Assembly: GCA_900470285.1 (NCBI GenBank) | Contig: UCAG01000010.1 | Location: 1-64,000, forward strand | From: Hyphomicrobiales bacterium | GTDB taxonomy: Bacteria; Pseudomonadota; Alphaproteobacteria; Rhizobiales; Rhizobiaceae | Direction of reading: 5' to 3' | Length of the DNA: 64,000 bases | Part shown: in pieces, positions 1 to 9,847 of the stretch | How the letters are laid out: every line of letters starts with the position of its first letter | Numbering within the stretch: the stretch's first letter is position 1 | Notes under the pieces: model-generated | Told to the model about the DNA's origin: nothing | The model's input: the letters and a program-made list of their open reading frames with translations, nothing else | Databases searched by the model: none | Position numbers and translations under genes: made by a program

Positions 1-20
1 TCGCTTCGATCATCGAATAA
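1..20 (+). CDS. tuf: Elongation factor Tu, last five codons (partial)
   Basis: The first bases read Ala-Ser-Ile-Ile-Glu followed by TAA at 18-20. Alphaproteobacterial EF-Tu ends in this way, and tuf lies directly upstream of rpsJ in most of these genomes. Only the C-terminal tip is inside the window, so the identification rests on five residues and gene order. Confidence 0.7.
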
Positions 21-101
21 TAGATTTGTGCAGGGCGTTTGGTTTGGTGGTTTAAAATCATCTTCAAAGCCAAACGTCCCGCGTAATAAGGAACAAATCA
101 A

Positions 102-410
102 ATGAACGGTCAAAATATCCGCATTCGCCTTAAGGCGTTTGACCATCGGATCCTTGACGCTTCGACCCGCGAAATCGTGTCGACTGCCAAGCGTACCGGT
201 GCCAATGTGCGCGGACCGATCCCTCTGCCAACACGGATCGAAAAGTTCACAGTTAACCGGTCGCCGCACATCGATAAGAAGAGCCGCGAGCAGTTCGAGA
301 TGCGCACTCATAAGCGCCTTCTCGATATCGTTGACCCAACCCCACAGACTGTAGATGCGCTGATGAAGCTGGATCTGTCGGCTGGTGTTGATGTCGAGAT
401 CAAGCTGTAA
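102..410 (+). CDS. rpsJ: 30S ribosomal protein S10
   Basis: S10 sits in the head of the small subunit and, as NusE, also takes part in transcription antitermination. The 102-residue product has the usual length and the family's N-terminal [14 protein letters not shown] and central [19 protein letters not shown] stretches. An AAGGA ribosome-binding site lies about nine bases before the ATG. It follows tuf by about 80 bases and opens the S10 gene order rpsJ-rplC-rplD-rplW-rplB. No promoter could be assigned in the 80-base gap. Confidence 0.98.
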   Translation: MNGQNIRIRLKAFDHRILDASTREIVSTAKRTGANVRGPIPLPTRIEKFTVNRSPHIDKKSREQFEMRTHKRLLDIVDPTPQTVDALMKLDLSAGVDVEIKL

Positions 411-436
411 GGCTTGAGGACGGAAGGAACGAACCG

Positions 437-1165
437 ATGCGTTCAGGTGTTATTGCACAAAAGCTGGGCATGACCCGCGTTTATACAGACGCTGGCGAGC
501 ATGTACCGGTGACAGTACTTCGCATGGAGAACTGCCACGTTGTAGCTCAGCGCACAGTAGAAAAAAACGGCTACACAGCCGTACAGCTTGGCGTAGGATT
601 GGCCAAGGTGAAGAACACGACCAAGGCTCTGCGCGGTCACTTCGCGAAGGCTGAAGTTGAACCAAAAGCGAAAGTAGCTGAATTCCGCGTTTCAGAAGAC
701 AATCTTCTGGATGTAGGCGCAGAAATCACTGCTGAGCATTTTGTAGCCGGTCAGAAAGTTGACGTTACAGGTACAACAATCGGTAAAGGTTTTGCCGGTG
801 TTATGAAGCGTCACAACTTCGGCGGCGGCCGCGCAACTCATGGTAACTCGGTATCTCACCGTGCCCATGGTTCGACCGGTCAGCGTCAGGATCCAGGTAA
901 AGTATTTAAAGGCAAGAAAATGGCCGGTCACATGGGTCAGACCCGTGTAACCACGCAGAATATCGAAGTCGTTTCTACCGACCTCGATCGCGGCCTGATC
1001 CTTGTTCGCGGTGCTGTTCCTGGTTCCAAGGGGGCATGGATCTATGTTCGTGATGCTGTAAAAGTATCGCTGCCAGAAAATGCTCCTAAGCCAGCTGGCC
1101 TGCGCCAAGCTAAAGGTGAAGCTGCTGCGGTTGCAGAACCTGCAGCGACTGAGGGAGCCGAATAA
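437..1165 (+). CDS. rplC: 50S ribosomal protein L3
   Basis: L3 binds 23S rRNA early in assembly and reaches towards the peptidyl transferase centre. The 242-residue product starts [16 protein letters not shown] and carries the conserved central loop around residues 130-165 ([27 protein letters not shown]), which includes the Gln that PrmB methylates in other bacteria. The last 25 residues are an Ala/Pro/Glu-rich tail, typical of alphaproteobacterial L3. Its stop overlaps the rplD start in TAATG, which suggests translational coupling. Confidence 0.98.
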   Translation: MRSGVIAQKLGMTRVYTDAGEHVPVTVLRMENCHVVAQRTVEKNGYTAVQLGVGLAKVKNTTKALRGHFAKAEVEPKAKVAEFRVSEDNLLDVGAEITAEHFVAGQKVDVTGTTIGKGFAGVMKRHNFGGGRATHGNSVSHRAHGSTGQRQDPGKVFKGKKMAGHMGQTRVTTQNIEVVSTDLDRGLILVRGAVPGSKGAWIYVRDAVKVSLPENAPKPAGLRQAKGEAAAVAEPAATEGAE

Positions 1166-1785
1166 TGGATCTCACAATTACAACACTTGAAGGCAAGGAT
1201 GCCGGTAAAGTGCAGCTGTCCGAAGAAATCTTCGGTCTTGAGCCGCGCGATGACATCCTTCAGCGCGTTGTCCTTTGGCAGCTCGCTCGCCGTCAGCAGG
1301 GTACCCACCAGACTCTGACCCGTGGTGAAGTTGCACGTACCGGTGCAAAAATGTACAAGCAGAAGGGTACCGGCCGCGCCCGTCACCATTCCGCTCGTGC
1401 ACCACAGTTCCGTGGCGGTGGTAAGGCTCATGGCCCTGTAGTCCGCAGCCATGCACATGATCTTCCTAAGAAGGTTCGTGCTCTGGCTCTGCGTCACGCC
1501 CTTTCGGCTAAGGTTAAAGCCTCTGATCTGATCATCATTGATGATCTGGCAGCTGCAGAAGCCAAGACCAAGCTGCTGGTAAGCCAGTTTGCTAATCTCG
1601 GTCTGGAAAACGCACTGCTGATCGGTGGCTCGGAAATCGACGCCAACTTCAAGCTGGCTGCATCCAATATCCCGAATATTGATGTGCTGCCTGTACAGGG
1701 CATCAACGTTTACGACATTCTTCGCCGTGGCAAGCTCGTCCTTTCCAAGGCAGCTGTCGAAGCCCTCGAGGAGCGTTTCAAATGA
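1165..1785 (+). CDS. rplD: 50S ribosomal protein L4
   Basis: L4 binds 23S rRNA domain I and lines the exit tunnel. In E. coli it also represses its own S10 operon. The 206-residue product shows the tunnel loop at about residues 45-95 ([37 protein letters not shown]). It overlaps rplC by one base and rplW by four (ATGA). I saw no clear L4-responsive leader upstream of rpsJ within this window. Confidence 0.98.
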   Translation: MDLTITTLEGKDAGKVQLSEEIFGLEPRDDILQRVVLWQLARRQQGTHQTLTRGEVARTGAKMYKQKGTGRARHHSARAPQFRGGGKAHGPVVRSHAHDLPKKVRALALRHALSAKVKASDLIIIDDLAAAEAKTKLLVSQFANLGLENALLIGGSEIDANFKLAASNIPNIDVLPVQGINVYDILRRGKLVLSKAAVEALEERFK

Positions 1786-2075
1786 CAGATCTTCGTCACT
1801 ATGATGTGATCGTTAGCCCGGTCATTACCGAAAAGTCGACCATGGTTTCCGAATTTAACCAGATCGTCTTTAACGTAGCCCGCAAGGCCACGAAACCAGA
1901 GATCAAAGCTGCAGTAGAAGCGCTTTTCGGCGTGAAAGTTACAGCTGTGAACACCACTGTGCGTAAAGGCAAAGTGAAGCGTTTCCGCGGTATTGTTGGG
2001 CGCCAGAGCGATGTCAAGAAAGCGATCGTAACTTTGGCTGAAGGCCAGAGCATCGACGTTTCGACTGGTCTCTGA
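1782..2075 (+). CDS. rplW: 50S ribosomal protein L23
   Basis: L23 lies at the mouth of the exit tunnel and is the docking point for trigger factor and the signal recognition particle. The 97-residue product begins [20 protein letters not shown], with the family signature SPVITEKS. Length is normal for the bacterial protein. The start codon overlaps the rplD stop (ATGA), and a 20-base gap with a GGAGTAAAG ribosome-binding site leads to rplB. Confidence 0.97.
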   Translation: MTDLRHYDVIVSPVITEKSTMVSEFNQIVFNVARKATKPEIKAAVEALFGVKVTAVNTTVRKGKVKRFRGIVGRQSDVKKAIVTLAEGQSIDVSTGL

Positions 2076-2095
2076 GAGGCCGTGGAGTAAAGACA

Positions 2096-2929
2096 ATGGC
2101 ACTCAAGCACTTTAACCCGATCACTCCTGGCCAGCGTCAGCTGGTCATAGTGGATCGTTCGGAGCTCTTCAAAGGCAAACCGGTCAAAGCTTTGACCGAA
2201 GGTTTGACTAAAAAGGGCGGTCGTAACAACACCGGTCGTATCACTGTTCGCTATCAGGGCGGTGGTCACAAGCGTACGTATCGCTTTATTGATTTCAAGC
2301 GTACGAAACACGATGTGTCCGCTACTGTTGAGCGTCTGGAATACGATCCAAACCGTACCGCATTCATCGCGCTGATCCGCTACGAAGACGGTGAGCTGAG
2401 CTACATCCTGGCACCACAGCGTCTTGCTGTCGGCGACAAGGTTATCTCCGGCGCACAGGTTGACGTTAAGCCAGGTAATGCGATGCCACTCGGTGCGATG
2501 CCGGTTGGTACCATCATCCACAACGTGGAAATGAAGCCAGGCAAGGGCGGTCAGATCGCTCGCTCGGCCGGTACCTATGCACAGCTCGTTGGCCGTGACC
2601 AGGGCATGGCGATCCTTCGCCTGAACTCCGGTGAACAGCGTCTGGTACATTCCGGTTGTCTCGCAACTGTTGGCGCTGTATCCAATCCGGATCACGGCAA
2701 CACCAACGACGGTAAAGCCGGTCGTTCCGTATGGCGCGGTAAGCGTCCACACGTACGCGGCGTTGCCATGAACCCGGTTGATCACCCACACGGTGGTGGT
2801 GAAGGTCGTACCTCGGGTGGTCGTCATCCAGTTACTCCGTGGGGCAAACCTACGAAGGGCAAGAAGACACGCTCGAACAAGGCGACGGACAAATTCATCA
2901 TGCGTTCGCGTCATCAGCGTAAGAAATAA
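2096..2929 (+). CDS. rplB: 50S ribosomal protein L2
   Basis: L2 is one of the largest and most conserved large-subunit proteins, needed for subunit association and peptidyl transfer. The 277-residue product shows the signature [13 protein letters not shown] near residue 230, including the His linked to peptidyl transferase function, and the basic C-terminus ending RSRHQRKK. The gene has its own GGAGTAAAG site and is followed after 15 bases by the GTG start of rpsS. Confidence 0.98.
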   Translation: MALKHFNPITPGQRQLVIVDRSELFKGKPVKALTEGLTKKGGRNNTGRITVRYQGGGHKRTYRFIDFKRTKHDVSATVERLEYDPNRTAFIALIRYEDGELSYILAPQRLAVGDKVISGAQVDVKPGNAMPLGAMPVGTIIHNVEMKPGKGGQIARSAGTYAQLVGRDQGMAILRLNSGEQRLVHSGCLATVGAVSNPDHGNTNDGKAGRSVWRGKRPHVRGVAMNPVDHPHGGGEGRTSGGRHPVTPWGKPTKGKKTRSNKATDKFIMRSRHQRKK

Positions 2930-2944
2930 GAGAGGTAGTCTAAA

Positions 2945-3223
2945 GTGGCTCGTTCAGTTTGGAAAGGACCGTTTATTGACGGCTATCTTCTCAAGAAGGC
3001 TGAGAAGGTACGCTCCGGCGGTCGTAATGAGGTCATCAAGATCTGGAGCCGTCGCTCCACGATCCTGCCGCAGTTTGTTGGCCTGACCTTTGGTGTATAC
3101 AACGGTAATAAACACATTCCTGTGTCCATCTCCGAAGAAATGGTCGGACACAAGTTCGGTGAATTCGCTCCAACCCGTACCTATTACGGTCACGGTGCGG
3201 ACAAGAAAGCGAAGAGGAAGTAA
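2945..3223 (+). CDS. rpsS: 30S ribosomal protein S19 (GTG start)
   Basis: S19 forms a complex with S13 in the head of the small subunit near the A-site tRNA. The 92-residue product begins [20 protein letters not shown] after a GTG initiator, preceded by AGAGGTAG. It contains the family motif [22 protein letters not shown] at about residues 54-75. It lies 15 bases after rplB and two bases before rplV, in the standard S10-operon position. Confidence 0.97.
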   Translation: MARSVWKGPFIDGYLLKKAEKVRSGGRNEVIKIWSRRSTILPQFVGLTFGVYNGNKHIPVSISEEMVGHKFGEFAPTRTYYGHGADKKAKRK

Positions 3224-3225
3224 GT

Positions 3226-3615
3226 ATGGGCAAGGCCAAGGCTCCGCGCCAGCTTAAGGATAACGAGGCGAAAGCCGTCGCCCGCACGATTCGCGTTAGC
3301 CCGCAGAAACTTAACCTTGTCGCGGCTCTGATCCGCGGCAAGAAAGTCAACGCGGCACTTGCTGATCTGTCATTCTCGCGTAAGCGCATTGCAGAGACAG
3401 TTAAGAAGACGCTTGAATCGGCAATCGCCAACGCAGAAAACAATCACGACCTCGATGTTGATGCTTTGATCGTCGCGGAAGCTTCTGTTGGCAAGTCGAT
3501 CGTCATGAAGCGCTTTCATGTGCGTGGCCGTGGTAAGGCGAGCCGGATTGAACGTCCGTTCTCTCACCTGACCATCGTTGTCCGCGAAGTCGCCGAAAAA
3601 GGGGAGGCCGCATAA
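3226..3615 (+). CDS. rplV: 50S ribosomal protein L22
   Basis: L22 spans the large subunit and its beta-hairpin helps form the exit-tunnel constriction with L4. The 129-residue product shows the N-terminal [20 protein letters not shown] and the hairpin region rich in Arg/Lys ([20 protein letters not shown], about residues 88-110). Changes in that loop give macrolide resistance in other bacteria. The visible loop looks wild type. Its TAA overlaps the ATG of rpsC by one base (TAATG). Confidence 0.97.
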   Translation: MGKAKAPRQLKDNEAKAVARTIRVSPQKLNLVAALIRGKKVNAALADLSFSRKRIAETVKKTLESAIANAENNHDLDVDALIVAEASVGKSIVMKRFHVRGRGKASRIERPFSHLTIVVREVAEKGEAA

Positions 3616-4325
3616 TGGGCCAGAAGATTAATCCGATCGGTCTTCGTCTGGGCATCAACCGTACCTGGGATTCGCGTTGGTACGCGAATACCGGCGAATA
3701 CGGTAAGCTGCTTCATGAAGATCTGAAGATCCGCAAATACCTGACTGAAGAACTCAAGCAGGCTGCGATCTCCAAAATCGTGATTGAACGTCCGCACAAG
3801 AAGTGCCGTGTGACCATTCACTCGGCTCGTCCGGGCATCATTATCGGTAAGAAGGGTGCAGATATCGAAAAGCTTCGCAAGAAGCTCTCCGATATGACCA
3901 ACTCTGATGCAGTTCTCAACATTGTTGAAGTTCGCAAGCCAGAAGTTGATGCTACTCTGATTGCTCAGTCGATCACTCAGCAGCTGGAACGCCGTGTGGC
4001 ATTCCGTCGCGCTATGAAGCGTGCTGTTCAGTCCGCAATGCGTCTCGGCGCAGAAGGCATCCGTATTAATTGTTCGGGTCGTCTTGGCGGTGCAGAAATT
4101 GCTCGTATGGAATGGTACCGTGAAGGTCGCGTTCCTCTTCACACTCTGCGCGCTGATATTGACTACGGTACAGCTGAAGCACAGACCGCTTACGGTATCT
4201 GCGGCGTGAAAGTTTGGGTATTCAAAGGCGAAATCCTTGAGCATGACCCAATGGCTTCCGAACGTCGTGCGATTGAAGCTGACGCTCAGGGTCCGCAGTC
4301 GAACCGCCGCCGCGAAAACGCTTAA
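3615..4325 (+). CDS. rpsC: 30S ribosomal protein S3
   Basis: S3 helps form the mRNA entry channel. The 236-residue product opens [20 protein letters not shown] and carries a KH RNA-binding domain with the GxxG loop in [19 protein letters not shown] near residues 72-90. The C-terminal domain ([20 protein letters not shown]) is intact. One-base overlap with rplV suggests coupling. A 39-base gap to rplP contains a short AAGCG/CGCTT repeat but no clear terminator. Confidence 0.98.
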   Translation: MGQKINPIGLRLGINRTWDSRWYANTGEYGKLLHEDLKIRKYLTEELKQAAISKIVIERPHKKCRVTIHSARPGIIIGKKGADIEKLRKKLSDMTNSDAVLNIVEVRKPEVDATLIAQSITQQLERRVAFRRAMKRAVQSAMRLGAEGIRINCSGRLGGAEIARMEWYREGRVPLHTLRADIDYGTAEAQTAYGICGVKVWVFKGEILEHDPMASERRAIEADAQGPQSNRRRENA

Positions 4326-4364
4326 TTTTAAGCGTTTTCGGTTAGAATATTGGAGTAGAGAACA

Positions 4365-4778
4365 ATGTTGCAGCCTAAGCGCACAAAGTTCCGTAAGCAG
4401 TTCAAGGGCCGTATTCACGGTGAATCCAAGGGCGGTACGGATCTGAACTTCGGTGCTTTCGGTCTGAAGGCAGTCGAGCCTGAACGCGTTACCGCACGTC
4501 AGATCGAAGCCGCTCGCCGCGCTATTACCCGTCACATGAAACGTGCCGGTCGTGTATGGATCCGGATCTTCCCGGATCTGCCAGTAACTTCCAAGCCTAC
4601 CGAAGTCCGTATGGGTAAAGGTAAGGGTTCAGTTGATTACTGGGCATGCCGCGTAGCACCAGGTCGTGTTATGTTTGAGCTTGACGGCGTACCTGAAGAT
4701 GTGGCACGTGAAGCTCTCCGACTCGGAGCTGCGAAGCTGCCGATCAAGACGCGTTTTATTCAACGCATCGCTGAATAA
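4365..4778 (+). CDS. rplP: 50S ribosomal protein L16
   Basis: L16 organises the A-site side of the peptidyl transferase centre. The 137-residue product begins [19 protein letters not shown] and contains [19 protein letters not shown] and the [19 protein letters not shown] motif (about residues 80-105), including the conserved basic loop near the A site. It is preceded by TGGAGTAGAG. rpmC follows after 11 bases with a GAGAGACAG ribosome-binding site. Confidence 0.98.
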   Translation: MLQPKRTKFRKQFKGRIHGESKGGTDLNFGAFGLKAVEPERVTARQIEAARRAITRHMKRAGRVWIRIFPDLPVTSKPTEVRMGKGKGSVDYWACRVAPGRVMFELDGVPEDVAREALRLGAAKLPIKTRFIQRIAE

Positions 4779-4789
4779 GAGAGACAGCT

Positions 4790-4990
4790 ATGAAAGCCGC
4801 AGACATCCGGGCGAAAAGCCTCGACCAGCTGACTGAACAGTTGGGTGGATTGAAGAAAGAGCAGTTTAACCTGCGCTTTCAGAAAGCCACTGGTCAGTTA
4901 GAAAAAACCGCACGTGTGAAACAGGTTCGCCGCGATATCGCACGTATTAAGACTATTGCCCGCCAGAAGGCGGCCGAAAGCAAGGCATAA
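4790..4990 (+). CDS. rpmC: 50S ribosomal protein L29
   Basis: L29 is a small two-helix protein next to L23 at the exit tunnel. The 66-residue product ([20 protein letters not shown]) has the family's N-terminal DIRxKSxxQL and the [20 protein letters not shown] helix. It lies between rplP and rpsQ with 11- and 12-base gaps, which is the universal order. Start chosen from the good ribosome-binding site and family length. Confidence 0.96.
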   Translation: MKAADIRAKSLDQLTEQLGGLKKEQFNLRFQKATGQLEKTARVKQVRRDIARIKTIARQKAAESKA

Positions 4991-5002
4991 GGAATTTAAA
5001 TA

Positions 5003-5233
5003 ATGCCTAAACGCATTCTGCAGGGCGTTGTCGTCAGCGACAAGAACGACAAAACTGTCGTTGTTAAAGTGGAGCGTCGTTTCGCGCATCCACTGCTTCA
5101 GAAGATTATTCGTCAATCGAAGAAGTACAAAGCGCATGACGAAAACAACCAGTTCAAGGTTGGTGATCAGGTTTCCATTCAGGAATCTGCTCCAATTTCG
5201 AAAGACAAACGTTGGGTAGTTCTCGCGAACTAA
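5003..5233 (+). CDS. rpsQ: 30S ribosomal protein S17
   Basis: S17 is an OB-fold 16S rRNA-binding protein that acts early in assembly. The 76-residue product shows the signature [20 protein letters not shown] and [20 protein letters not shown], with a C-terminal [14 protein letters not shown]. It ends the S10 part of the cluster. A 79-base gap then separates it from rplN; in E. coli this is where the S10 and spc operons divide, but I see no strong hairpin here. Confidence 0.97.
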   Translation: MPKRILQGVVVSDKNDKTVVVKVERRFAHPLLQKIIRQSKKYKAHDENNQFKVGDQVSIQESAPISKDKRWVVLAN

Positions 5234-5312
5234 GCAACGGGCTAACATTAAACACGCAGCTTAGGTAGGGCAGGAGCCCTTAACCAGCTGAGAGATAAGA
5301 AGGCGGCCAGTC

Positions 5313-5681
5313 ATGATTCAGATGCAAACAAACCTCGACGTGGCGGATAACTCCGGCGCACGTCGTGTCATGTGCATCAAGGTGCTGGGCGGCTCGAAAC
5401 GGAAATACGCTTCCGTTGGTGACATCATTGTGGTGTCCATCAAGGAAGCGATTCCTCGTGGCCGCGTTAAAAAAGGTGACGTAATGAAGGCGGTTGTGGT
5501 TCGCACAGCCAAAGACATTCGTCGCCCAGATGGCAGCGTTATCCGTTTTGATAACAATGCTGCTGTTTTGATTGACAACAAGAAAGAGCCTATCGGCACA
5601 CGTATCTTCGGACCGGTTCCGCGTGAACTTCGCGCTAAGAGCCACATGAAGATCATCTCGCTGGCTCCAGAAGTTCTGTAA
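5313..5681 (+). CDS. rplN: 50S ribosomal protein L14
   Basis: L14 forms part of the intersubunit bridge and the binding site of silencing factor RsfS. The 122-residue product starts [20 protein letters not shown] and contains the family signature region ending VPRELR near residue 108. It is the first gene of the spc part of the cluster and follows rpsQ by 79 bases. rplX starts 14 bases downstream. Confidence 0.98.
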   Translation: MIQMQTNLDVADNSGARRVMCIKVLGGSKRKYASVGDIIVVSIKEAIPRGRVKKGDVMKAVVVRTAKDIRRPDGSVIRFDNNAAVLIDNKKEPIGTRIFGPVPRELRAKSHMKIISLAPEVL

Positions 5682-5694
5682 GGGAAGTTCGACG

Positions 5695-6006
5695 ATGCAA
5701 AAGATTCGCAAAGGCGACCGCGTTGTTGTGCTTGCCGGTAAGGACAAGGGCCGTACCGGTGAAGTGATCAAGGTCTTGCCGAAAGAAGATCAGGCTTTCG
5801 TAAGCGGTATCAATATTGTTAAGCGCCATCAGCGTCAGACACAGACTCAGGAAGCCGGCATTATTTCGAAAGAAGCCGCAATCCATCTGTCAAACCTGGC
5901 GATTGCTGATCCTAAAGACGGTAAGCCAACACGCGTTGGTTTCGTCGAAAAAGACGGCAAGAAGGTACGCGTAGCAAAACGTTCCGGAGAGTCGATCGAT
6001 GGCTGA
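5695..6006 (+). CDS. rplX: 50S ribosomal protein L24
   Basis: L24 starts large-subunit assembly by binding 5' 23S rRNA. The 103-residue product has an N-terminal KOW motif ([20 protein letters not shown]) and the conserved [19 protein letters not shown] stretch. The final codons overlap the start of rplE by eight bases (5999-6006), an arrangement that normally couples translation of the two genes. Confidence 0.97.
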   Translation: MQKIRKGDRVVVLAGKDKGRTGEVIKVLPKEDQAFVSGINIVKRHQRQTQTQEAGIISKEAAIHLSNLAIADPKDGKPTRVGFVEKDGKKVRVAKRSGESIDG

Positions 6007-6556
6007 AGCAAAGAGTGAACCACGCTTCAAGACGCTTTATAAGGATACAATCCGTAAAGCTATGCTTGAAGAGTTCAAATACAGCAACGAAATGCAGATT
6101 CCACGCGTTTCGAAAGTTGTAATCAATATGGGTGTTGGCGAAGCCACAGCAGACTCCAAAAAGCCTGCGCGTGCTGCCGAAGATCTGGGTCAGATCGCCG
6201 GTCAGAAAGCCGTTGTCACCCGTGCACGCAACTCGATCGCTACCTTCAAACTCCGTGAAGATATGCCGATCGGTACGAAAGTCACCCTGCGCGGTGAGCG
6301 TATGTACGAATTTTTGGATCGTTTGATCACGATCGCGCTTCCACGCGTTCGCGACTTCCGCGGTCTGAATCCTAAAAGCTTTGACGGTCGTGGCAACTTC
6401 GCCATGGGTATCAAGGAACACATCGTGTTTCCAGAAATCAACTACGATAAAGTTGATCAGATCTGGGGCATGGACATCATCGTTTGCACGACTGCACCAA
6501 CGGATGATGAAGCACGCGCTCTTCTGCGCGCCTTCAACTTCCCGTTCCGCCAGTAA
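5999..6556 (+). CDS. rplE: 50S ribosomal protein L5
   Basis: L5 binds 5S rRNA with L18 and contacts P-site tRNA. The 185-residue product shows the signature [15 protein letters not shown] near residue 40 and the loop [20 protein letters not shown] near residue 85. The C-terminus ([20 protein letters not shown]) matches the bacterial family. The start overlaps rplX. A 26-base gap with GAGGTAATC precedes rpsN. Confidence 0.98.
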   Translation: MAEAKSEPRFKTLYKDTIRKAMLEEFKYSNEMQIPRVSKVVINMGVGEATADSKKPARAAEDLGQIAGQKAVVTRARNSIATFKLREDMPIGTKVTLRGERMYEFLDRLITIALPRVRDFRGLNPKSFDGRGNFAMGIKEHIVFPEINYDKVDQIWGMDIIVCTTAPTDDEARALLRAFNFPFRQ

Positions 6557-6582
6557 CGGCAAGCGTAGCGAGGTAATCAAAA

Positions 6583-6888
6583 ATGGCCAAGACTAGCGCA
6601 GTCGAAAAAAACAAGCGCCGCGAAAAGTTGGTTAAGCGTCATGCTGAAAAGCGTGCACGTTTGAAGGCAATTGTTATGGATCAGTCCCTGCCTCTGGATG
6701 AGCGCTTCCGCGCTACCATTCAGCTGGCTGAGATGCCACGTAACTCCTCCAAGGTTCGCATTCGCAACCGTTGCGAAGTGTCCGGACGTCCACGCGGTTT
6801 CTACCGCAAGCTTAAGATGTCGCGTATCGCGTTGCGCCAGCTGGGTTCGCTCGGCCAGGTGCCAGGCGTCGTGAAGTCGAGCTGGTAA
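6583..6888 (+). CDS. rpsN: 30S ribosomal protein S14, zinc-free type
   Basis: S14 packs in the 30S head beside S3 and S10. The 101-residue product is the long form: its C-terminal core [20 protein letters not shown] has a single Cys, so the two CxxC pairs of the short zinc-binding form are absent. That makes it independent of zinc supply. It is preceded by GAGGTAATC and followed after 13 bases by rpsH. Confidence 0.97.
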   Translation: MAKTSAVEKNKRREKLVKRHAEKRARLKAIVMDQSLPLDERFRATIQLAEMPRNSSKVRIRNRCEVSGRPRGFYRKLKMSRIALRQLGSLGQVPGVVKSSW

Positions 6889-6901
6889 GGAGAGTTATAA
6901 T

Positions 6902-7300
6902 ATGACTATGTCAGATCCTATCGGCGATATGCTGACCCGCATCCGTAATGCTATCGGTCGTAAAAAGACCAAGCTTACAACCCCGGCTTCCAAGCTGCGT
7001 GCACGCGTATTGGACGTGTTGCAGGCTGAAGGCTACATTCGCGGATATACACAGACTGATTTTGACAACGGTAAATCCGAAATCGAAATCGAACTGAAAT
7101 ATTACGAAGGTATGCCAGTAATCCGTGAACTGACCCGCGTTTCCAAGCCGGGCCGTCGCGTTTACGTTTCAGTAAAGTCGATTCCTCAGGTCGCTAACGG
7201 CCTTGGTATCAGCATTCTTTCCACTCCTAAGGGTGTAATGGCTGATCATCAGGCTCGTGAGCAAAACGTTGGTGGTGAGCTGCTCTGCCGCATCTTCTGA
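6902..7300 (+). CDS. rpsH: 30S ribosomal protein S8
   Basis: S8 binds 16S rRNA helix 21; in E. coli it also represses the spc operon at the rplE message. The 132-residue product starts [20 protein letters not shown] and ends with the family motif around [20 protein letters not shown]. Two in-frame ATGs lie six bases apart; the first has the better spacing to the AGGAGAG site. rplF follows after 40 bases. Confidence 0.97.
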   Translation: MTMSDPIGDMLTRIRNAIGRKKTKLTTPASKLRARVLDVLQAEGYIRGYTQTDFDNGKSEIEIELKYYEGMPVIRELTRVSKPGRRVYVSVKSIPQVANGLGISILSTPKGVMADHQAREQNVGGELLCRIF

Positions 7301-7340
7301 TGTGGCTGAGTGGTGAACATAGAAACGGACAGGGTTAACA

Positions 7341-7874
7341 ATGTCTCGTATCGGTAAAAAACCCGTGCCGGTTCCGGCAGGCGTGACCGCCAGCGTTGAT
7401 GGTCAGACTGTTACTGCCAAAGGCACGAAAGGCGAACTGAAGTTCGTCGTAAGTGATGAAGTAAGCGTGAAGATGGAAGAGGGCGCTGTAAGCGTTACTC
7501 CTCTGTCCCAGTCGAAAGACGCCCGCGCTAAGTGGGGCATGGCCCGTACCATGATCAGCAACATCTTCGTCGGTGTTAAAGACGGTTTCGAAAAGAAACT
7601 TGAAATCTCCGGCGTTGGTTATCGTGCTGCTATGCAGGGCAAAAACCTTCAGCTTTCGCTGGGTTTCAGCCATGAAGTTGTATACGATGTTCCAGCTGGC
7701 ATCACTGTTGCAACACCTAAGCCAACGGAAATCGTTGTCTCCGGTATTGACAAGCAGGTTGTCGGGCAGGTTGCTGCCGAGATCCGCGAATACCGTTCGC
7801 CAGAACCTTATAAAGGTAAAGGCGTTAAGTATGCCGGTGAAGTTATCGTCCGCAAGGCCGGTAAGAAGAAATAA
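7341..7874 (+). CDS. rplF: 50S ribosomal protein L6
   Basis: L6 lies near the sarcin-ricin loop and is needed for elongation-factor function. The 177-residue product contains two alpha/beta repeats, the first from [15 protein letters not shown] and the second ending with [20 protein letters not shown], the family signature. It is flanked by rpsH and rplR with gaps of 40 and 12 bases. Confidence 0.98.
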   Translation: MSRIGKKPVPVPAGVTASVDGQTVTAKGTKGELKFVVSDEVSVKMEEGAVSVTPLSQSKDARAKWGMARTMISNIFVGVKDGFEKKLEISGVGYRAAMQGKNLQLSLGFSHEVVYDVPAGITVATPKPTEIVVSGIDKQVVGQVAAEIREYRSPEPYKGKGVKYAGEVIVRKAGKKK

Positions 7875-7886
7875 GGAACACGTGTT

Positions 7887-8249
7887 ATGGCATCGCCTAA
7901 ACAAACTATTCAGCGCCGTGCTGCACGCGTTCGTCGTCAGCTCAAAGCTGTTTCGAATGGCCGCCTGCGCTTGAGCGTACACCGTACATCTAAGAATATC
8001 TATGCACAGATTATCGATGATGTACGTGGTCACACTGTTGCTGCTGCTTCCACCCTTGACGGTGACCTGAAAAAGTCCCTGAAGACTGGTGCAGACAGTG
8101 CAGCAGCCGCTGCAGTTGGTAAGCTGGTTGCAGAACGCGCCGCTAAAGCCGGCGTAGCAGAAGTTGTCTTCGATCGTGGTGCATATATTTTCCACGGCCG
8201 TGTGAAAGCTCTTGCTGACGCAGCACGCGAAGCTGGTCTCAGCTTCTAA
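7887..8249 (+). CDS. rplR: 50S ribosomal protein L18
   Basis: L18 brings 5S rRNA into the large subunit together with L5. The 120-residue product has the basic N-terminus ([13 protein letters not shown]) and the conserved [18 protein letters not shown] and the C-terminal [20 protein letters not shown]. The gene is followed eight bases after its stop by a perfect terminator-like hairpin and then by a 276-base gap before rpsE, unusual for this operon. Confidence 0.97.
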   Translation: MASPKQTIQRRAARVRRQLKAVSNGRLRLSVHRTSKNIYAQIIDDVRGHTVAAASTLDGDLKKSLKTGADSAAAAAVGKLVAERAAKAGVAEVVFDRGAYIFHGRVKALADAAREAGLSF

Positions 8250-8256
8250 TAAAATT

Positions 8257-8296
8257 AAAAAATGTCGTCAGGTGCTTGCATTTGACGACATTTTTT
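8257..8296 (+). terminator. Perfect 14-bp hairpin with U-tract inside the spc cluster
   Basis: Bases 8257-8270 and 8283-8296 are exact reverse complements around a 12-base loop. The stem is A-rich on the left and ends in six T on the right, so it is terminator-like in both directions. It begins eight bases after the rplR stop. Whether it stops transcription fully or only attenuates cannot be told from sequence. Confidence 0.75.
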
Positions 8297-8525
8297 CTGT
8301 ATTACAGCGCCGTGAGGCTTAAGTGACTCACTTTTTATTGCTGTAAGCTGACTACGCATCATATTTTCATAACCGTTTACGGTTCTGGTCTGATGTAATG
8401 ACACTTCCGGTTTGGTTTCTGATTTATCAGAGAGCTGAACTGCGGGTGTCAATTTGTGCATTTTCGGGTTTAATAGCTTGTTAATGTTTCACTTGTGCTT
8501 CCGGAAAAGAAAAAGGAATTAGGAA
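8297..8525 (+). other. Intergenic segment between rplR hairpin and rpsE
   Basis: No believable gene is present; a 68-codon leftward frame has no ribosomal-site or codon support. A second weak dyad GTGAG/CTCAC lies at 8312-8331 and runs into five T. The segment ends with an A/G-rich ribosome-binding region (GAAAAGAAAAAGGAATTAGG) before rpsE. If the 8257 hairpin terminates, the promoter for rpsE to adk must be in this segment or transcription must read through. Confidence 0.45.
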
Positions 8526-9086
8526 ATGGCACAGAAAGAACGTAATCGCGAAGATCGCGCCCGCGAAGAGCGTGACAGCGAATTCGTCGATAAGCTGGTA
8601 CACATCAACCGCGTTGCCAAAGTTGTTAAAGGCGGCCGTCGTTTCGGTTTTGCTGCTCTGGTCGTTGTTGGTGATCAGAAGGGCCGTGTAGGCTTTGGTC
8701 ATGGTAAGGCTCGCGAAGTGCCTGAAGCAATCCGCAAGGCAACTGAAGCTGCCAAGCGCGATATGATTTTTGTTCCGCTGCGCTCAGGCCGTACACTGCA
8801 TCACGATGTGCAGGGTCGTCATGGCGCCGGTAAGGTTCTTCTTCGTTCGGCACCTGCCGGTAAAGGTATCATCGCTGGTGGTCCAATGCGTGCGGTTTTC
8901 GAAACCCTCGGCGTTCAGGACGTTGTAGCCAAGTCGCTTGGCTCATCCAATCCATACAACATGGTGCGTGCAACTTTTGATGCGCTGAAGCATCAGATGC
9001 ACCCGAAAGATATCGCTGCACAGCGCGGTATTAAGTATTCCACACTGCAGGCTCGTCGTCACGACGTAGTTGCTGGTGAAGAATAA
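8526..9086 (+). CDS. rpsE: 30S ribosomal protein S5
   Basis: S5 contributes to decoding accuracy and the mRNA entry helicase activity of the 30S subunit. The 186-residue product has the double-stranded RNA-binding fold: [20 protein letters not shown] near residue 25 and the signature [20 protein letters not shown] near residue 60. The start has an AAGGAATTAGG site. It begins a rpsE-rpmD-rplO run after the 276-base gap from rplR. Confidence 0.98.
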   Translation: MAQKERNREDRAREERDSEFVDKLVHINRVAKVVKGGRRFGFAALVVVGDQKGRVGFGHGKAREVPEAIRKATEAAKRDMIFVPLRSGRTLHHDVQGRHGAGKVLLRSAPAGKGIIAGGPMRAVFETLGVQDVVAKSLGSSNPYNMVRATFDALKHQMHPKDIAAQRGIKYSTLQARRHDVVAGEE

Positions 9087-9134
9087 CCATTGGGTGAGGG
9101 GCGTTAGCCCCGCAAGGACTTAAGGAACAAAGTT

Positions 9135-9332
9135 ATGTCTTCGACTAAAGGCAAAACGGTTACCGTTGAACAGATTGGTAGCCCAATTCGTCGTCCGAAA
9201 GAACAGCGCGCTACGCTCGTTGGTCTCGGTCTTAACAAAATGCGCCGCCGCAGCACACTGGAAGATACACCTTCCGTTCGTGGTATGATTGCCAAGGTTG
9301 CGCACCTCGTCCGCGTTGTGGACGAAGCTTAA
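9135..9332 (+). CDS. rpmD: 50S ribosomal protein L30
   Basis: L30 is a small accessory protein of the large subunit. The 65-residue product has the signature region [20 protein letters not shown] and ends [14 protein letters not shown]. Both neighbours, rpsE and rplO, are in the standard order with gaps of 48 and 20 bases. The start has AAGGAAC about eight bases upstream. Confidence 0.97.
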   Translation: MSSTKGKTVTVEQIGSPIRRPKEQRATLVGLGLNKMRRRSTLEDTPSVRGMIAKVAHLVRVVDEA

Positions 9333-9352
9333 TCAAGCGCAGGAGAATTATC

Positions 9353-9826
9353 ATGAAACTTAATGATCTGCGTGAAAACCCAGGTGCAACCAAGGCCCGC
9401 AAACGCGTTGGCCGTGGTATCGGTTCCGGCTCCGGCAAGACCGGTGGTCGCGGTGTGAAGGGTCAGAAGTCCCGTTCAGGCGTGTCCATCAATGGTTTTG
9501 AAGGCGGCCAGATGCCAATCTACCGTCGCTTGCCAAAGCGCGGCTTCACCAACATCTTCGCTAAGAAGTTTAATGTTGTGTCGGTTGGTCGCATTCAGGA
9601 AGCTGTGGATGCCGGTAAGCTGGATGCAAAAGCATCTGTTACCTCTGAAGCCCTGATCGCTGCCGGTATCATTCGTCGCGCTCTGGATGGTTTCCGCGTT
9701 GTTTCCGACGGCGAAATCACAGCTAAGCTGGTGATTGAAGCTGCCGGTGCTTCTAAGGTTGCGATCGAGAAGATCGAAAAAGCAGGCGGTTCGGTAAAAT
9801 TACCTGAAGCTGCTTCTGCCGAATAA
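9353..9826 (+). CDS. rplO: 50S ribosomal protein L15
   Basis: L15 is a late-assembly protein that connects several 23S domains. The 157-residue product begins [20 protein letters not shown] and has the Gly-rich extended N-terminal arm ([20 protein letters not shown]), then the globular domain with [21 protein letters not shown]-rich hairpin with a T-run follows 21 bases after the stop, before secY. Confidence 0.98.
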   Translation: MKLNDLRENPGATKARKRVGRGIGSGSGKTGGRGVKGQKSRSGVSINGFEGGQMPIYRRLPKRGFTNIFAKKFNVVSVGRIQEAVDAGKLDAKASVTSEALIAAGIIRRALDGFRVVSDGEITAKLVIEAAGASKVAIEKIEKAGGSVKLPEAASAE

Positions 9827-9847
9827 GACCTCAGAAATACCTTCAAG

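Noticed and set aside
1799-2914. 371-codon leftward open frame across rplW-rplB
   Set aside because: Antisense shadow of two highly expressed ribosomal genes; no family match, and codon bias of the plus strand explains the open frame.
3564-4535. 323-codon leftward frame over rpsC
   Set aside because: Shadow frame opposite rpsC; product looks like a low-complexity translation with no recognisable domain.
7335-8195. 286-codon leftward frame over rplF-rplR
   Set aside because: Antisense shadow; both real genes are certain on the plus strand.
8255-8461. 68-codon leftward frame in the rplR-rpsE gap
   Set aside because: Starts without a ribosome-binding site and overlaps the hairpin; no recognisable product.
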